Source: Desulfosporosinus sp. FKB (GTDB taxonomy: Bacteria; Bacillota; Desulfitobacteriia; Desulfitobacteriales; Desulfitobacteriaceae). Taken from it: a stretch of DNA of 64,000 nt. The notes beneath the pieces are model-generated. The model saw only the letters and a list, made by a program, of their open reading frames with translations. It ran no database searches and was not told where the DNA came from. A program made the translations under genes and the position numbers. Positions 37,684-48,214 of this stretch are shown one piece after another (the stretch's first letter is position 1; the number at the start of each line of letters is the position of its first letter). The stretch covers positions 62,001 through 126,000 of the forward strand of contig NZ_NADJ01000036.1 of NCBI RefSeq assembly GCF_002196705.1. The letters are read 5' to 3'.

Positions 37684-39299
37684 TCCTCACTTTCAACTGC
37701 CTTAAAATCCAAAACGTTTAGATACAAAGCTCGTGCCAATTCGCTCTCACGCAGCTGATCTCCCCAAAGCACCGGGGTTATCCCCCGCCATCGTTCGCTT
37801 AATAATATCCGATATTCCTTCAGGGTTCTCTCCCAACTGCCAAAGGTATCTTTAAGCATAGGCGTCGAGCGATAGGTACAATAGGTTCCTTGACAGGTCC
37901 CCATTCCCAGTCTTGTCTTACGGCGCAGATCGTCAAGGGAATGAACCGCAGGATCTTGGAGCGCATGGAGAACTTCGGCCTGCGTGACCATTTCGCATTC
38001 ACAGATAAATTGTCCAAGTTCGGGCTGTTTTTCGATGGCTGCAATGACGGAAGCGGCTTCTTCGTTCAAACGTTCCATCATCTTATCCGCGGCCGCTGCT
38101 CCTATCAGTTGGCGCGCCTTATTCCAGACGTCTGCCGGGGGTTCATGATGCAATGGCTCCTCAGCTGTGCGGCAGGCGGTCGTGACATTTAATTTGGCGG
38201 CCACCCAATCCGTCACTTTTTCAGCCATTAAGCGATAAGTTGTTAATTTGCCGCCCACAATACTTACCAGTCCGCGAACCCCGTCTCTTTTCTCATGGTC
38301 AATGAGAGCGAAGTTGCGGCTTACCCCTCGGCCTTCATGCTCTGAGGCATCTTCGCTTTCATACAAGGGACGAATGCCTGCAAAGGCACGCAAAACACGG
38401 TGCAGTTCAATTTCTTCTGCGAGATCTTTGCCCATTTCCAACAAATACGAAACATCTTGTTCCTTAACCTGATTATCATCCGGTAGATCGACCATCTGTG
38501 AGGTTGTCCCCAGGATCGTTACGGTTTCATGGGGCACAAAGATATCCCCATCACCCGGAGTTCGCAAACGATTAATTACTCGATTGAACATCCGCTGATT
38601 GAACACCAGGAGAGAGCCTTTATTTTTCAGCATATGGACATCAAAACCGGACATAGCGGCAATCTCAGCCGACCAAGGACCCGCGGCATTGACGACAATT
38701 TTACTGCGGATTTGTATTATTTCCCCGGTAATAAGATCTTCGGCATACACGCCTTTGATGTCTTTATTCTCTAACCACAGGGATTTCACTTTGCAATACG
38801 TGCGATACGTTCCTCCGTATTTTTCCGCTGATTTCACATTGGCCCATAACAATTTAAAACCGTCGACCGTAGCATCCGGCACTTCGAAAACCCGTGCTGC
38901 TTGTCGTGACAGTAAAGGTTCGAGGCGAAAGGCTTCTTCAAGGGGAATCTCCTTCACCGGTATTCCTGCCTGGTCACATCCTTGAAGCCAGAGCTGCAAA
39001 TAACCCGGATCATCCTCGTTTAAATATACAAACCAGCCGGAGGTATCCTCGATACAATGAGCCGCAATGTGTTTCACAATCTTATTTTCCTCGATACACT
39101 CTTGGGCTGCTTTAGCATCTTTAACCGCATAGCGCGCGCCGCTGTGCAAAAGCCCATGAAAGCGTGAACTTGTCCCATGTGCCAGATCTCCTTGTTCCAA
39201 CAAAAGCGCCGGGATACCACGCATACTCAAGTCTCTTAATATTCCAACCCCTGTCGCTCCTCCGCCGATTACTACAACTTGGGTCTCAATCTCACGCAT
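37680..39299 (-). CDS. glpA: Anaerobic glycerol-3-phosphate dehydrogenase subunit A
   Basis: The ATG at 39299, 8 bases after AAGGAGG, gives a 539-residue FAD enzyme. It shows VVVIGGGATGVGILRDLSMR, the substrate-side motif SSRFHGLLHSGARYAV and the family motif VGGKLTTYRLMAEKV. The C-terminal BFD-like 2Fe-2S domain has FICECEMVT and GMGTCQGTYC, which distinguishes GlpA from aerobic GlpD. It is the catalytic subunit, and the leader before it carries a terminator-like hairpin. Confidence 0.95.
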   Translation of the reverse strand: MREIETQVVVIGGGATGVGILRDLSMRGIPALLLEQGDLAHGTSSRFHGLLHSGARYAVKDAKAAQECIEENKIVKHIAAHCIEDTSGWFVYLNEDDPGYLQLWLQGCDQAGIPVKEIPLEEAFRLEPLLSRQAARVFEVPDATVDGFKLLWANVKSAEKYGGTYRTYCKVKSLWLENKDIKGVYAEDLITGEIIQIRSKIVVNAAGPWSAEIAAMSGFDVHMLKNKGSLLVFNQRMFNRVINRLRTPGDGDIFVPHETVTILGTTSQMVDLPDDNQVKEQDVSYLLEMGKDLAEEIELHRVLRAFAGIRPLYESEDASEHEGRGVSRNFALIDHEKRDGVRGLVSIVGGKLTTYRLMAEKVTDWVAAKLNVTTACRTAEEPLHHEPPADVWNKARQLIGAAAADKMMERLNEEAASVIAAIEKQPELGQFICECEMVTQAEVLHALQDPAVHSLDDLRRKTRLGMGTCQGTYCTYRSTPMLKDTFGSWERTLKEYRILLSERWRGITPVLWGDQLRESELARALYLNVLDFKAVESEE

Positions 39300-39329
39300 C
39301 CATATCTCCTCCTTGCCCGAAATTAAGAA

Positions 39330-39370
39330 CCACCAAAGAAACCGTTGTTTCGCAATGGCCTCTTTGGTGG
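39330..39370 (-). promoter_or_regulatory. Terminator-like hairpin in the glpK-glpA spacer, likely GlpP target
   Basis: Arms CCACCAAAGA (39330-39339) and TCTTTGGTGG (39361-39370) are perfectly complementary. The 21-base middle has its own CCGTTG/CAATGG pairing. On the glp strand TTCTTAATTT follows, then the glpA ribosome site. A terminator just upstream of a dehydrogenase gene with a glpP gene in the same cluster matches the Bacillus glpD leader arrangement. Confidence 0.65.
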
Positions 39371-39426
39371 CTTCACTTATTCTCAAGCCGCCTTATCTAT
39401 TTTTATCGAAGTTCACAAATCGTAAC

Positions 39427-40935
<1,509 letters not shown>

Positions 40936-40967
40936 TCATCTAATTATAGTCAAGTTTTTATGAGTTT

Positions 40968-41687
40968 CTAGCCCAAGTACACGATTTTATAGAGAAAAGC
41001 CCCGAGTATTCCACCGATAATCGGGCCGACAACAGGTACCCAGGAGTAGGCCCAATCCGATTTTCCTTTTCCAGGTATCGGTAATATGAAGTGAGCAATT
41101 CTAGGTCCTAAGTCACGAGCCGGATTGATAGCATAGCCTGTCGGACCGCCGAAGGATACTCCAAGACCCCAGATTAAGAAGCCCCATAACAGGGGATTAA
41201 GTCCCGTCGTTGTTGCAGATTTAGAAATTCCGATTGCCAGTCCGACAAAAACTAAAACAAAAGTGCCAATAATTTCTGTTAATAGATTTGCTCCATAACT
41301 GCGGATTTGGGGAGCCGTACTAAAAACCCCCAACTTTAATCCCGGATCATCAGTAACTTCCCATTGCTTCAGATACGCAAAATAAACAATAACTGCACCG
41401 AGAAAAGCTCCTATGAACTGAGCCGCGATATATAAGGGAACTTCCGACCAGGGGAACTGTCCGATAACCGCCAAAGCTATGGTAACAGCCGGATTCAAAT
41501 GTGCTCCGCTGATTGGTCCTGTAGCATAAATTGCCAGAAGAACGCCAACCGCCCAACCTAGTGTAATCATAAATGTGCCGCCGTTATTTCCATTCGTCTT
41601 CTTCAGCAGAACGTTGGCAACTACCCCCGAACCAAAGAGAAGAATGATCATCGTACCTATCATTTCAGCTATAAATTTTGCTTCCAA
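40968..41687 (-). CDS. glpF: Glycerol uptake facilitator (aquaglyceroporin)
   Basis: The TTG at 41687 is preferred because AAGGAGG lies 8 bases before it; a TTG six bases upstream is too close. The roughly 239-residue protein has six membrane segments and the two MIP half-helix motifs GAHLNPAVT and YAINPARDLGPR. The second carries the Asp and Arg of glycerol facilitators. It lets glycerol diffuse in, where GlpK traps it. Confidence 0.95.
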   Translation of the reverse strand: MEAKFIAEMIGTMIILLFGSGVVANVLLKKTNGNNGGTFMITLGWAVGVLLAIYATGPISGAHLNPAVTIALAVIGQFPWSEVPLYIAAQFIGAFLGAVIVYFAYLKQWEVTDDPGLKLGVFSTAPQIRSYGANLLTEIIGTFVLVFVGLAIGISKSATTTGLNPLLWGFLIWGLGVSFGGPTGYAINPARDLGPRIAHFILPIPGKGKSDWAYSWVPVVGPIIGGILGAFLYKIVYLG

Positions 41688-41744
41688 ATTCAAGTCCTCC
41701 TTAATCTTAACGCCATTTTTTATGTTTACTCAAGAGTGAACTCT

Positions 41745-41783
41745 ATGGGAACCCCTCCCACTTCTAGAAGTGGGAATCTTACG
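41745..41783 (-). repeat. Dispersed palindromic repeat, copy 2 (partial)
   Basis: On the minus strand it reads CGTAAGATTCCCACTTCTAG, then AAGTGGGAGGGGTTCCCAT. The block CCCACTTCTAGAAGTGGG is a perfect palindrome. The same blocks in the same order occur in copy 3 at 60151 (GTAAGACTCCCGCTCCTA, then AAGTGGGAATGGTTCCCGAT). The second hairpin of copies 1 and 3 is not preserved. It lies in the glpF leader and might act as an attenuator. Confidence 0.5.
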
Positions 41784-41982
41784 ATTGGATAAAATAGTCT
41801 ATATATTAATGCCTATTTAATTAAATTATTGGAACAGCCTATGCCCCCTTTCATTTATAGTTAATTTCCAAATATCATCGCCATCACTCGCTTCTCCTAT
41901 CTGGTTGGTCGGGCCCGATAACCAATAGGCAATTCGCGCAAAATTCTTTAATGTTGGAATTTTCCACCCTTATAGAACAAAA

Positions 41983-42036
41983 TAAAAAGCCCAATTACAC
42001 TAGTCATTCTTAGGAACAACTAATATAACTCGGCTT
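41983..42036 (-). terminator. Terminator of rpoN
   Basis: On the minus strand AGCCGAGTTATATTAGT and ACTAGTGTAATTGGGCT pair over 17 positions, mostly with standard or G-U pairs, and TTTTTATTTTG follows. It lies about 220 bases past the rpoN stop. Confidence 0.75.
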
Positions 42037-42254
42037 CTCTAATACTCTAGCCTCAATCTTAAATTGTCTAACGAATCGTTGAATTCCAGCGACGTTTTTT
42101 TGTCGGTGATATCAGTATATTCTTTCTTTTGACCTTTTTCAAGACTAAAATAACAAAATTTCCGATAATTCTTATTCCTTTATTCTCCTGAACTAGAAAT
42201 ATTAACGTTCAAGCAACTGTTCTTTTGGTTATTCTCAAGATTGAAGAATTTTCA

Positions 42255-43655
42255 TCAATATCGTTTTCTTACCGTTGCCGTAGGTATTCCCAATTCATCC
42301 CGATACTTAGCTACCGTCCGCCTGGAGATTTCCATACTTTTGACTTTGAGCAGATCCGCTAATTTCTGGTCAGAGTAAGGATTCTTAGGGTTCTCTGAAG
42401 AAATGATCTCTCTCAGGGCGAGCTTGATTTCCTCCGTTGTGATGCTTGACTCACTGCTATGACCACGCCCCATGCCGTTGGCGAAGAAAAACTTGAATTC
42501 GTAAATTCCTCGCGGCGTCTGAACATATTTATGAGAGGTTGCCCGGCTGACCGTCGACTCGTGGACCCCGATTTCCTCAGCAATGTCTCTTAAGGTGAGT
42601 GGTTTCAGATGGTGAATACCAAAGCGCAGAAAATCGGTTTGCCATTTCACAATGGCATTAGCAACTTTATAGAGTGTTAAGCGCCGCTGTTCAATGCTGC
42701 GAATCAACCAAGCAGCTGCGTTGAGTTTCTGTTCCACAAACTTGCGGGTATCCGTTTCTTCCTCATGTCTGAGAGCTTCACGGTAGGTTTTGTTAATCCC
42801 CAGGCGAGGAACAGTAACATCATTAACCAAAATAATAAACTCTCCGCCAATTTCTTCTATGACAACATCGGGAACAATATAGCGCACATCTCCAGGCCCA
42901 GAAAAACGCAGACCAGGCTTAGGGTCTAATTTTCGAATCATATCTGCAAGTTCTTGAACACGAGTAATAGACAATTTCAAAGCATGGGCAATCTTTTGCA
43001 GACGCCCTGCCGCCAGATCTTCAAGATGCTTTAATAATTCAGACAATTCCGGAGGACAATTAGGAATAAGCGGAAGCTGAAGTCTCAGGCATTCTTCAAG
43101 GCTTCGTGCTCCTACGCCTAATGGGTCCAGAGTTTGCACGGCCGCCAAGGCCATTTCCGCTGTTTCCAGGGGAACATGAGTCTCCCGGGCTATATCTTCC
43201 GAGGTCAAGGTCAAACCGCCATTATCATTAAGGTTCCCAACAATATACTCAGCGACGTTTAAAGGGGCAGAAATTTTTTGAACATGAAGTTGTTCCAGCA
43301 AATGCTCCTGAAGGGTCGGAGCAGCCGCTATAAAAGGATCAAATCGCTGTCTTTCGTCTGGAGTTACCCGTTCCTGCCGAGAGCGATTTTCATCTTGATC
43401 ATGAAAGTAATCCTGCCAATCAACATCCCATTTATCATCTGAAGGACTTTCTTCCGTACTGTTGTGCTCCGGTTCTCCTTTAACATCCAAATTTTCTTCC
43501 TGTGTTTCCAGTAAAGGGTTCTCTAACAGCTGTTCCTCAACATATGTGGACAATTCAAGTGCGGACAATTGTAAAATCGTAATCGCCTGTCGCAATTCCG
43601 GAGTCATAATTAGTTTTTGAGTCTGCTCTAAACTTAAGCCATATCCTAACCGCAC
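42255..43655 (-). CDS. rpoN: RNA polymerase sigma-54 factor
   Basis: The start is GTG after GGGGGG. The 466-residue protein has the activator-interacting region I (LEQTQKLIMTPELRQAITIL), an acidic linker near 60-90, the core-binding region, a helix-turn-helix near 360 (IAEEIGVHESTVSRATSHKY) and the RpoN box region ISRRTVAKYRDELGIP at the C-terminus. Sigma-54 directs transcription that needs an enhancer-binding ATPase. It is followed by a strong terminator. Confidence 0.97.
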   Translation of the reverse strand: MRLGYGLSLEQTQKLIMTPELRQAITILQLSALELSTYVEEQLLENPLLETQEENLDVKGEPEHNSTEESPSDDKWDVDWQDYFHDQDENRSRQERVTPDERQRFDPFIAAAPTLQEHLLEQLHVQKISAPLNVAEYIVGNLNDNGGLTLTSEDIARETHVPLETAEMALAAVQTLDPLGVGARSLEECLRLQLPLIPNCPPELSELLKHLEDLAAGRLQKIAHALKLSITRVQELADMIRKLDPKPGLRFSGPGDVRYIVPDVVIEEIGGEFIILVNDVTVPRLGINKTYREALRHEEETDTRKFVEQKLNAAAWLIRSIEQRRLTLYKVANAIVKWQTDFLRFGIHHLKPLTLRDIAEEIGVHESTVSRATSHKYVQTPRGIYEFKFFFANGMGRGHSSESSITTEEIKLALREIISSENPKNPYSDQKLADLLKVKSMEISRRTVAKYRDELGIPTATVRKRY

Positions 43656-43695
43656 CTAATCCCCCCATCTCCTCTTAATGTCGCGGGATCAAAAT

Positions 43696-44655
43696 TTAAA
43701 CCATTAGCTTAGAATTTCCTGTCTTTGCGCTCCTAATTCGCTCGGCTAATTCTTCAATTTTGCGCATTCGATGATTAACACCTGATTTGCCGACTTTAGG
43801 CTGGAGCATTTCACCAAGTTCTTTTAAACTGGCATCCGGATATTCCAAACGCAGTTCAGCCATACCTTTCAGGGTAGGCGGCAAGGCCTGAAGCCCAATT
43901 GTATTTTGAATAAGCTGAATATTTTCCAGCTGTCTTACTGCAGCATCAACAATTTTATCCAGATTTGCCGTTTCGCAATTGACAAGACGGTTAACTTGGT
44001 TGCGAACATCTTTAAGAACCCGGACATTTTCAAATTCCAAAAGGGCGTGATGTGCTCCAATAAAGCCGAGAAACTCCACAATTCGTTCACTTTCTTTAAT
44101 ATAAACGACATACCAATGCTTCCGCATACTAACTTTGGCCCCTAATTTAAAGCGATTAACCAACTGGCATAATGCTTGGGCATGTTCTTCGTCATTACTG
44201 ACGATTTCCAAGTGATAGGTTCCTTCAGGATTATTAATGGAACCTCCGGCCAAGAAAGCCCCCCGCAAGTAAGCCTTTTGATCACAGCGTTTCTTGATTA
44301 AATCCGGCGAAATGCCATGGTATATTTGCCCATCTTCATTAAGCAAGCCGAGATTCTGCAAGTCTTCTGCTCCCCGGGGATAAATTCGAACCATATAGGA
44401 GTTATTCTTGCGCAGCCTTAATTTACGCCGGACAACAATATCTACGGGCCGCTTAAGGACATCTTTGGCTAAGCGATAAATTTTACGGGCTACAGGAGCA
44501 CTTTCCGTGATAACATTCAGGGTGTATTGTTGATGAGCACTGATTTGAAGGGTACCATCCATGCGAACTAAGGCAGCTAATTCTGCCAGCTCACAACACG
44601 GTTTTTGTTCGGACAAGCGTGCCAACTCTTCTTTGGTTACAGCACTAAAGGACAA
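43696..44655 (-). CDS. whiA: DNA-binding protein WhiA
   Basis: The start is TTG after GGAGGG. The 319-residue protein has a LAGLIDADG-like N-terminal fold ([40 protein letters not shown]) and a C-terminal helix-turn-helix ([20 protein letters not shown] followed by [13 protein letters not shown]). WhiA regulates division and, in actinomycetes, sporulation genes. It follows rapZ and glmR in the order conserved across Firmicutes. Confidence 0.96.
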   Translation of the reverse strand: MSFSAVTKEELARLSEQKPCCELAELAALVRMDGTLQISAHQQYTLNVITESAPVARKIYRLAKDVLKRPVDIVVRRKLRLRKNNSYMVRIYPRGAEDLQNLGLLNEDGQIYHGISPDLIKKRCDQKAYLRGAFLAGGSINNPEGTYHLEIVSNDEEHAQALCQLVNRFKLGAKVSMRKHWYVVYIKESERIVEFLGFIGAHHALLEFENVRVLKDVRNQVNRLVNCETANLDKIVDAAVRQLENIQLIQNTIGLQALPPTLKGMAELRLEYPDASLKELGEMLQPKVGKSGVNHRMRKIEELAERIRSAKTGNSKLMV

Positions 44656-44723
44656 TGATCAGCCCTCCTTCATCGAGGTTTGAACACCAGGATAGAAGCT
44701 TGACTCACTTAATTATAAAACCT

Positions 44724-46097
44724 TTACGAATTTTTACGGAGCTTCTGGGATAATAAATAAGCATCGACAAGAGCAATACGTTCACCCATAGGTTTTAAGC
44801 GAAACAGTAAACGGATGAGCTCTTTCGCCAGGAGATCGGGATCATGACGAACGACATTTCTCTCCTGTACAAGGTTGGCTTCAAAATACCTGGCACCTAA
44901 CCGTTCCACTTCTTTAGGGTCCGTGGCAACAGGAACAGCGTCTTCCTCAACGTATCGCTGCAGAATTGAGGCTGTGATTTCTCCTTTGGTGGCCAATACT
45001 GCATCCACAAAGCCAGGTCCGCAGTGATCCAAAATCGCTTTCAAATGGTCAGACACACTGTAGCCATCAGTTTCCCCTTTTTCAGTCATAACATTACAGA
45101 CATAAACACAGGGAGCATTAACCTTTCGTATTTTATCGCGAAGACCGTCAACTAAGAGATTCGGCAAAACGCTGGTATAGAGGCTCCCGGGACCTAAAAC
45201 AATAAGGTCGGCCTCTTCGAGAGCCTGCAGAGCACCGGGTAAAGGAGCGCAGCTGCTGGGACTTAAAGAAACCCGACAGATCTTACCATCAGTTTCCCGC
45301 ACGGAAGTCTCGCCTCTTACATGCCGCCCATCTTCGAAATCTGCCATTAACTCGACTTGTTCCAAGGTCGAAGGAAAAACCTTGCCGCGCAGAGCAAAGA
45401 CTTTACTGACTCGTTCGATTCCCTTTTGAAAATCGCCAAAGGTATCGGTCAGCCCTGCCAAAAGCAAGTTTCCCAGGCTATGGCCTTCGAGAGTACCACT
45501 TTCAAAGCGGTAGGAAAACAACGTATCCATAATATCCTCGGTGTCCGCGAGAGCCACTAAACAGTTGCGCACATCACCCGGCGGCTGAATGCCCATTTCT
45601 TCGCGTAAGCGTCCGGAACTGCCGCCATCATCCGAAACCGTTACGATCGCTGTGAGATTGCGCGTATAGTGTTTTAAACCGCGCAGAAGCGATGACAGCC
45701 CCGTTCCCCCTCCTACAACAACAATCTTGGGACCTCTCATTAAATGCTGCCGGGCATAAATCACATCAACAATTTTACCTTCATTTCCCGGTAAAACACC
45801 GGAAATAATCGAATACAGCATGCGTTTAAAACCGATAGCAATTGCTAAAACTCCAAGGACACTTATAATCAAACCTGTCGGTATAGCTACGTGTTGAGTG
45901 CTTCCTGTAAGATGATAAATTATCTCTCGAAATTGCAATTCCGCATATCCCAAGGCTACCCCATCATTCATAACGGCAAAGCCTGTAGCAAATAGAAAAA
46001 TCCCAAAGACCGCTACCAGGAACCATCGTTTCACTTTCAAGTTTGGATAAAGCCATTTCAGATATTGAGCAATCTTCTCATGTCTTACACTTCTCAT
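44724..46097 (-). CDS. glmR: GlmR/YvcK family UDP-GlcNAc-binding protein with N-terminal membrane anchor
   Basis: The 457-residue protein has the YvcK signature VVVGGGTGLSSLLRGLKHYT near residue 128, TVSDDGGSSGRLREE, GDVRNCLVALAD and LGPGSLYTSVLPNLLV. Unlike the roughly 320-residue Bacillus protein it has an N-terminal extension with two membrane helices (about 24-42 and 76-95). In Bacillus the protein binds UDP-N-acetylglucosamine and supports cell-wall precursor synthesis. Its start overlaps the rapZ stop by four bases. Confidence 0.93.
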   Translation of the reverse strand: MRSVRHEKIAQYLKWLYPNLKVKRWFLVAVFGIFLFATGFAVMNDGVALGYAELQFREIIYHLTGSTQHVAIPTGLIISVLGVLAIAIGFKRMLYSIISGVLPGNEGKIVDVIYARQHLMRGPKIVVVGGGTGLSSLLRGLKHYTRNLTAIVTVSDDGGSSGRLREEMGIQPPGDVRNCLVALADTEDIMDTLFSYRFESGTLEGHSLGNLLLAGLTDTFGDFQKGIERVSKVFALRGKVFPSTLEQVELMADFEDGRHVRGETSVRETDGKICRVSLSPSSCAPLPGALQALEEADLIVLGPGSLYTSVLPNLLVDGLRDKIRKVNAPCVYVCNVMTEKGETDGYSVSDHLKAILDHCGPGFVDAVLATKGEITASILQRYVEEDAVPVATDPKEVERLGARYFEANLVQERNVVRHDPDLLAKELIRLLFRLKPMGERIALVDAYLLSQKLRKNS

Positions 46098-46984
46098 CGA
46101 GGGGTTCCGCCCTTTCGATTTTTTGCGGCATCCCGATGTTTAATACTAATTGCATAATTGCGTTCCCTTAAAAATTGTCCAACCCGTTCAGCGATGGCCA
46201 CGGAACGGTGCTGCCCGCCTGTACAGCCTATACCGATGACTAAATGAGTTTTTCCTTCTTTCACATAGTTAGGGAGAATATATTCAAGCAACGCTAAATA
46301 TTTTTCCATAAATTCCTGAGCCATTTGATTGCCAAAAACATAATCCTGTACTAACTTATCTTCGCCAGTCAAAGGACGCAATAATTCCACATAAAACGGG
46401 TTAGGCAAAAATCTAACATCCATCAGTAAATCAGCATCGAGAGGTATTCCATATTTGAAGCCAAAGGAAATTACAGATACCGCCATCTGCCTGCCTTGCC
46501 CTTTAGCAAAACGTTCGGCCACCTTAGCCCGTAGCTGCGAGGCCGTCAAATCGGAGGTGTCAATAATTTCATCCGCTCGAATCCTTAACTCTTCGAGTTG
46601 CTGACGTTCTGCCTGGATTCCGTCTAAGACTCTTCCTTGAGGTGACAAGGGATGACGACGGCGAGATTCTTTATAGCGCCTGATCAAGGTTTTATCCGAA
46701 GCATCTAAAAAGAGGACTTGAAGATGAAATCCTTCTATCTCCAAATTAGTTAATGCTTCACTCAGGGAAGAAAAGAATTCCCCTCCCCGCAAGTCGCAAA
46801 CAATAGCCGCTTTGGAAACCTTGCCGCGAGATTGAGCGCACAGCTCAGCAAATTTTACCAAAAAGGTTGGCGGCAAATTGTCGACACAGAAGAACCCTTG
46901 ATCCTCAAGACTCTGCATAGCCTGAGTTCTTCCAGCTCCGGACAAACCGGTAATTACAATAATTTCCAATCCCTCTTTATCCAT
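46094..46984 (-). CDS. rapZ: RapZ family nucleotide-binding protein
   Basis: The ATG at 46984, 8 bases after GAGGGGG, gives 296 residues. Walker A is GLSGAGRTQAMQ (Arg in place of the usual Lys, as in many RapZ relatives). Family landmarks are QGFFCVDNLPPTFL, VLFLDASDKTLIRRYKESRR, HPLSP, FGFKYGIPLDADLLMDVRFL and IGIGCTGGQHRSVAIAE. In E. coli RapZ guides decay of the GlmZ small RNA; in Firmicutes its role is less clear. First gene of rapZ-glmR-whiA. Confidence 0.95.
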   Translation of the reverse strand: MDKEGLEIIVITGLSGAGRTQAMQSLEDQGFFCVDNLPPTFLVKFAELCAQSRGKVSKAAIVCDLRGGEFFSSLSEALTNLEIEGFHLQVLFLDASDKTLIRRYKESRRRHPLSPQGRVLDGIQAERQQLEELRIRADEIIDTSDLTASQLRAKVAERFAKGQGRQMAVSVISFGFKYGIPLDADLLMDVRFLPNPFYVELLRPLTGEDKLVQDYVFGNQMAQEFMEKYLALLEYILPNYVKEGKTHLVIGIGCTGGQHRSVAIAERVGQFLRERNYAISIKHRDAAKNRKGGTPR

Positions 46985-47017
46985 TCTTTTCACCCCCTCT
47001 GCAAATTCATATCAAAT

Positions 47018-48199
47018 CTAAGAACTTTTTGTTAAAGCTTTCAAGGCTTGAGTCTGGGCATTTGTCAAGGCATCCTGCGGACTGAAGCTTCCCGTCAAAG
47101 CACTGCTCCAGGCTGTATCCTGAAGAGAAATCAAGTTCCACTCCTGAGCGTTGCCCGCTAAGGCCCAGGCCTTTGAAAGAGCTCGATAAGCCTGGGGGAA
47201 AACTCCCGTTTGGGCTTCGGGAAGCTTATAATATGCAGTATTTGCCGGCAGAAGAGATCCTGCTTTGACAAGAGCCCCCTCAGCCTCAGGCTGCAGAAGT
47301 GCCCTTTCAACAATTTGGATCTCCGGGCCAAGATCATTCGTCATGATCGCGGAATTCGCAATCCCGAAGGTTAAACCTAAAAGGGGCTCTCCCTGACCCG
47401 CCGTTAAATCGGCCAGGGAAATACATCCCCAGGGAACCTTTTTCTGATTTAAAAGTGCTGCCTGGCTCGCTCCTGCAATCACATAGGGAGTTTGACCATC
47501 TGCAAAGGCAGACATGGCCTGAGGATCAATTCTAAGAGTCTTTGCGCTTTGCCAGGCCATCAGCTGCTGTAAAAACGCAAGATTACTGGGATCATCCAGA
47601 GAGGGTTTACCGGCGTTCATCAACTTTCCGCCTTGCCCATTCCACCAAGCGGAAAGGGTCGCAGTATCCGCCGCCAGGACAGAAGTGCCTCCTTGGGACG
47701 AAAAAAGGTCGGCAAGAGTACTGGGTGCACTAACCATATCTGTTCTGTAATAAAGCAGAGGAACATCTGTTAACCAAGCTAAGGCATATTGGGTATCTCC
47801 AAAGCGAAAACCGGCCGAAGCAGCGGGAAAGCTTTCTTGATCTGTATAAGCCGTCTTGGCTAACGTTCCCTGACCATAAAGCTGACGAATAACCTCCCGC
47901 CGGGCAATGAAAATTTCCGGTCCCTCTCCGCCTGCTTCAGCTTGATAAGAAAAGGCTGCAAACTTCTCTTCGGGAATATATTTAAGTTTAACAATCACCT
48001 CCGGATGAGCTTTCGTTATGGCCTCAGCCTGGGCCTGTAAGGCATCTGCCTGAGTCCCAAGGAGAGAATGCCAAACTTCTATAACGGCGGGAGCCGGACC
48101 TCCGGGCTGTCCTGTCTGAGGTGCCTGAGAGCAGCCGATAACTAAGAAAATGATGATTAATAAGCAGAAAATACTGCGGGGTAGAGTACGGGAAATCAT
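47018..48199 (-). CDS. Extracellular solute-binding lipoprotein
   Basis: The start at 48199, after TGGAGTG, gives 393 residues beginning MISRTLPRSI. A lipoprotein signal with VIGCS near residue 22 is followed by a Pro/Gly linker. VIEVWHSLLGTQADALQAQA and PEVIVKLKYIP mark a family 1 (sugar or oligosaccharide) ABC substrate-binding protein. No permease genes are adjacent, so it is an orphan. It begins 15 bases after the radical SAM gene ends. Confidence 0.8.
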   Translation of the reverse strand: MISRTLPRSIFCLLIIIFLVIGCSQAPQTGQPGGPAPAVIEVWHSLLGTQADALQAQAEAITKAHPEVIVKLKYIPEEKFAAFSYQAEAGGEGPEIFIARREVIRQLYGQGTLAKTAYTDQESFPAASAGFRFGDTQYALAWLTDVPLLYYRTDMVSAPSTLADLFSSQGGTSVLAADTATLSAWWNGQGGKLMNAGKPSLDDPSNLAFLQQLMAWQSAKTLRIDPQAMSAFADGQTPYVIAGASQAALLNQKKVPWGCISLADLTAGQGEPLLGLTFGIANSAIMTNDLGPEIQIVERALLQPEAEGALVKAGSLLPANTAYYKLPEAQTGVFPQAYRALSKAWALAGNAQEWNLISLQDTAWSSALTGSFSPQDALTNAQTQALKALTKSS

Positions 48200-48214
48200 G
48201 GTTCTGCACTCCAT

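Larger units (their letters stand above)
41694..42254. other. Intergenic region upstream of glpF
   Basis: The 560 bases hold the rpoN terminator (41983-42036), an imperfect palindrome centred on TCGGGCCCGA (41902-41930) and the palindromic repeat at 41745-41783. On the glpF strand the order after the rpoN terminator is the GGGCCC palindrome, a purine-rich stretch, the repeat and the glpF ribosome site. Part of it may be a regulatory leader or a relic of an IS200/IS605-type element; the sequence alone does not decide. Confidence 0.5.
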
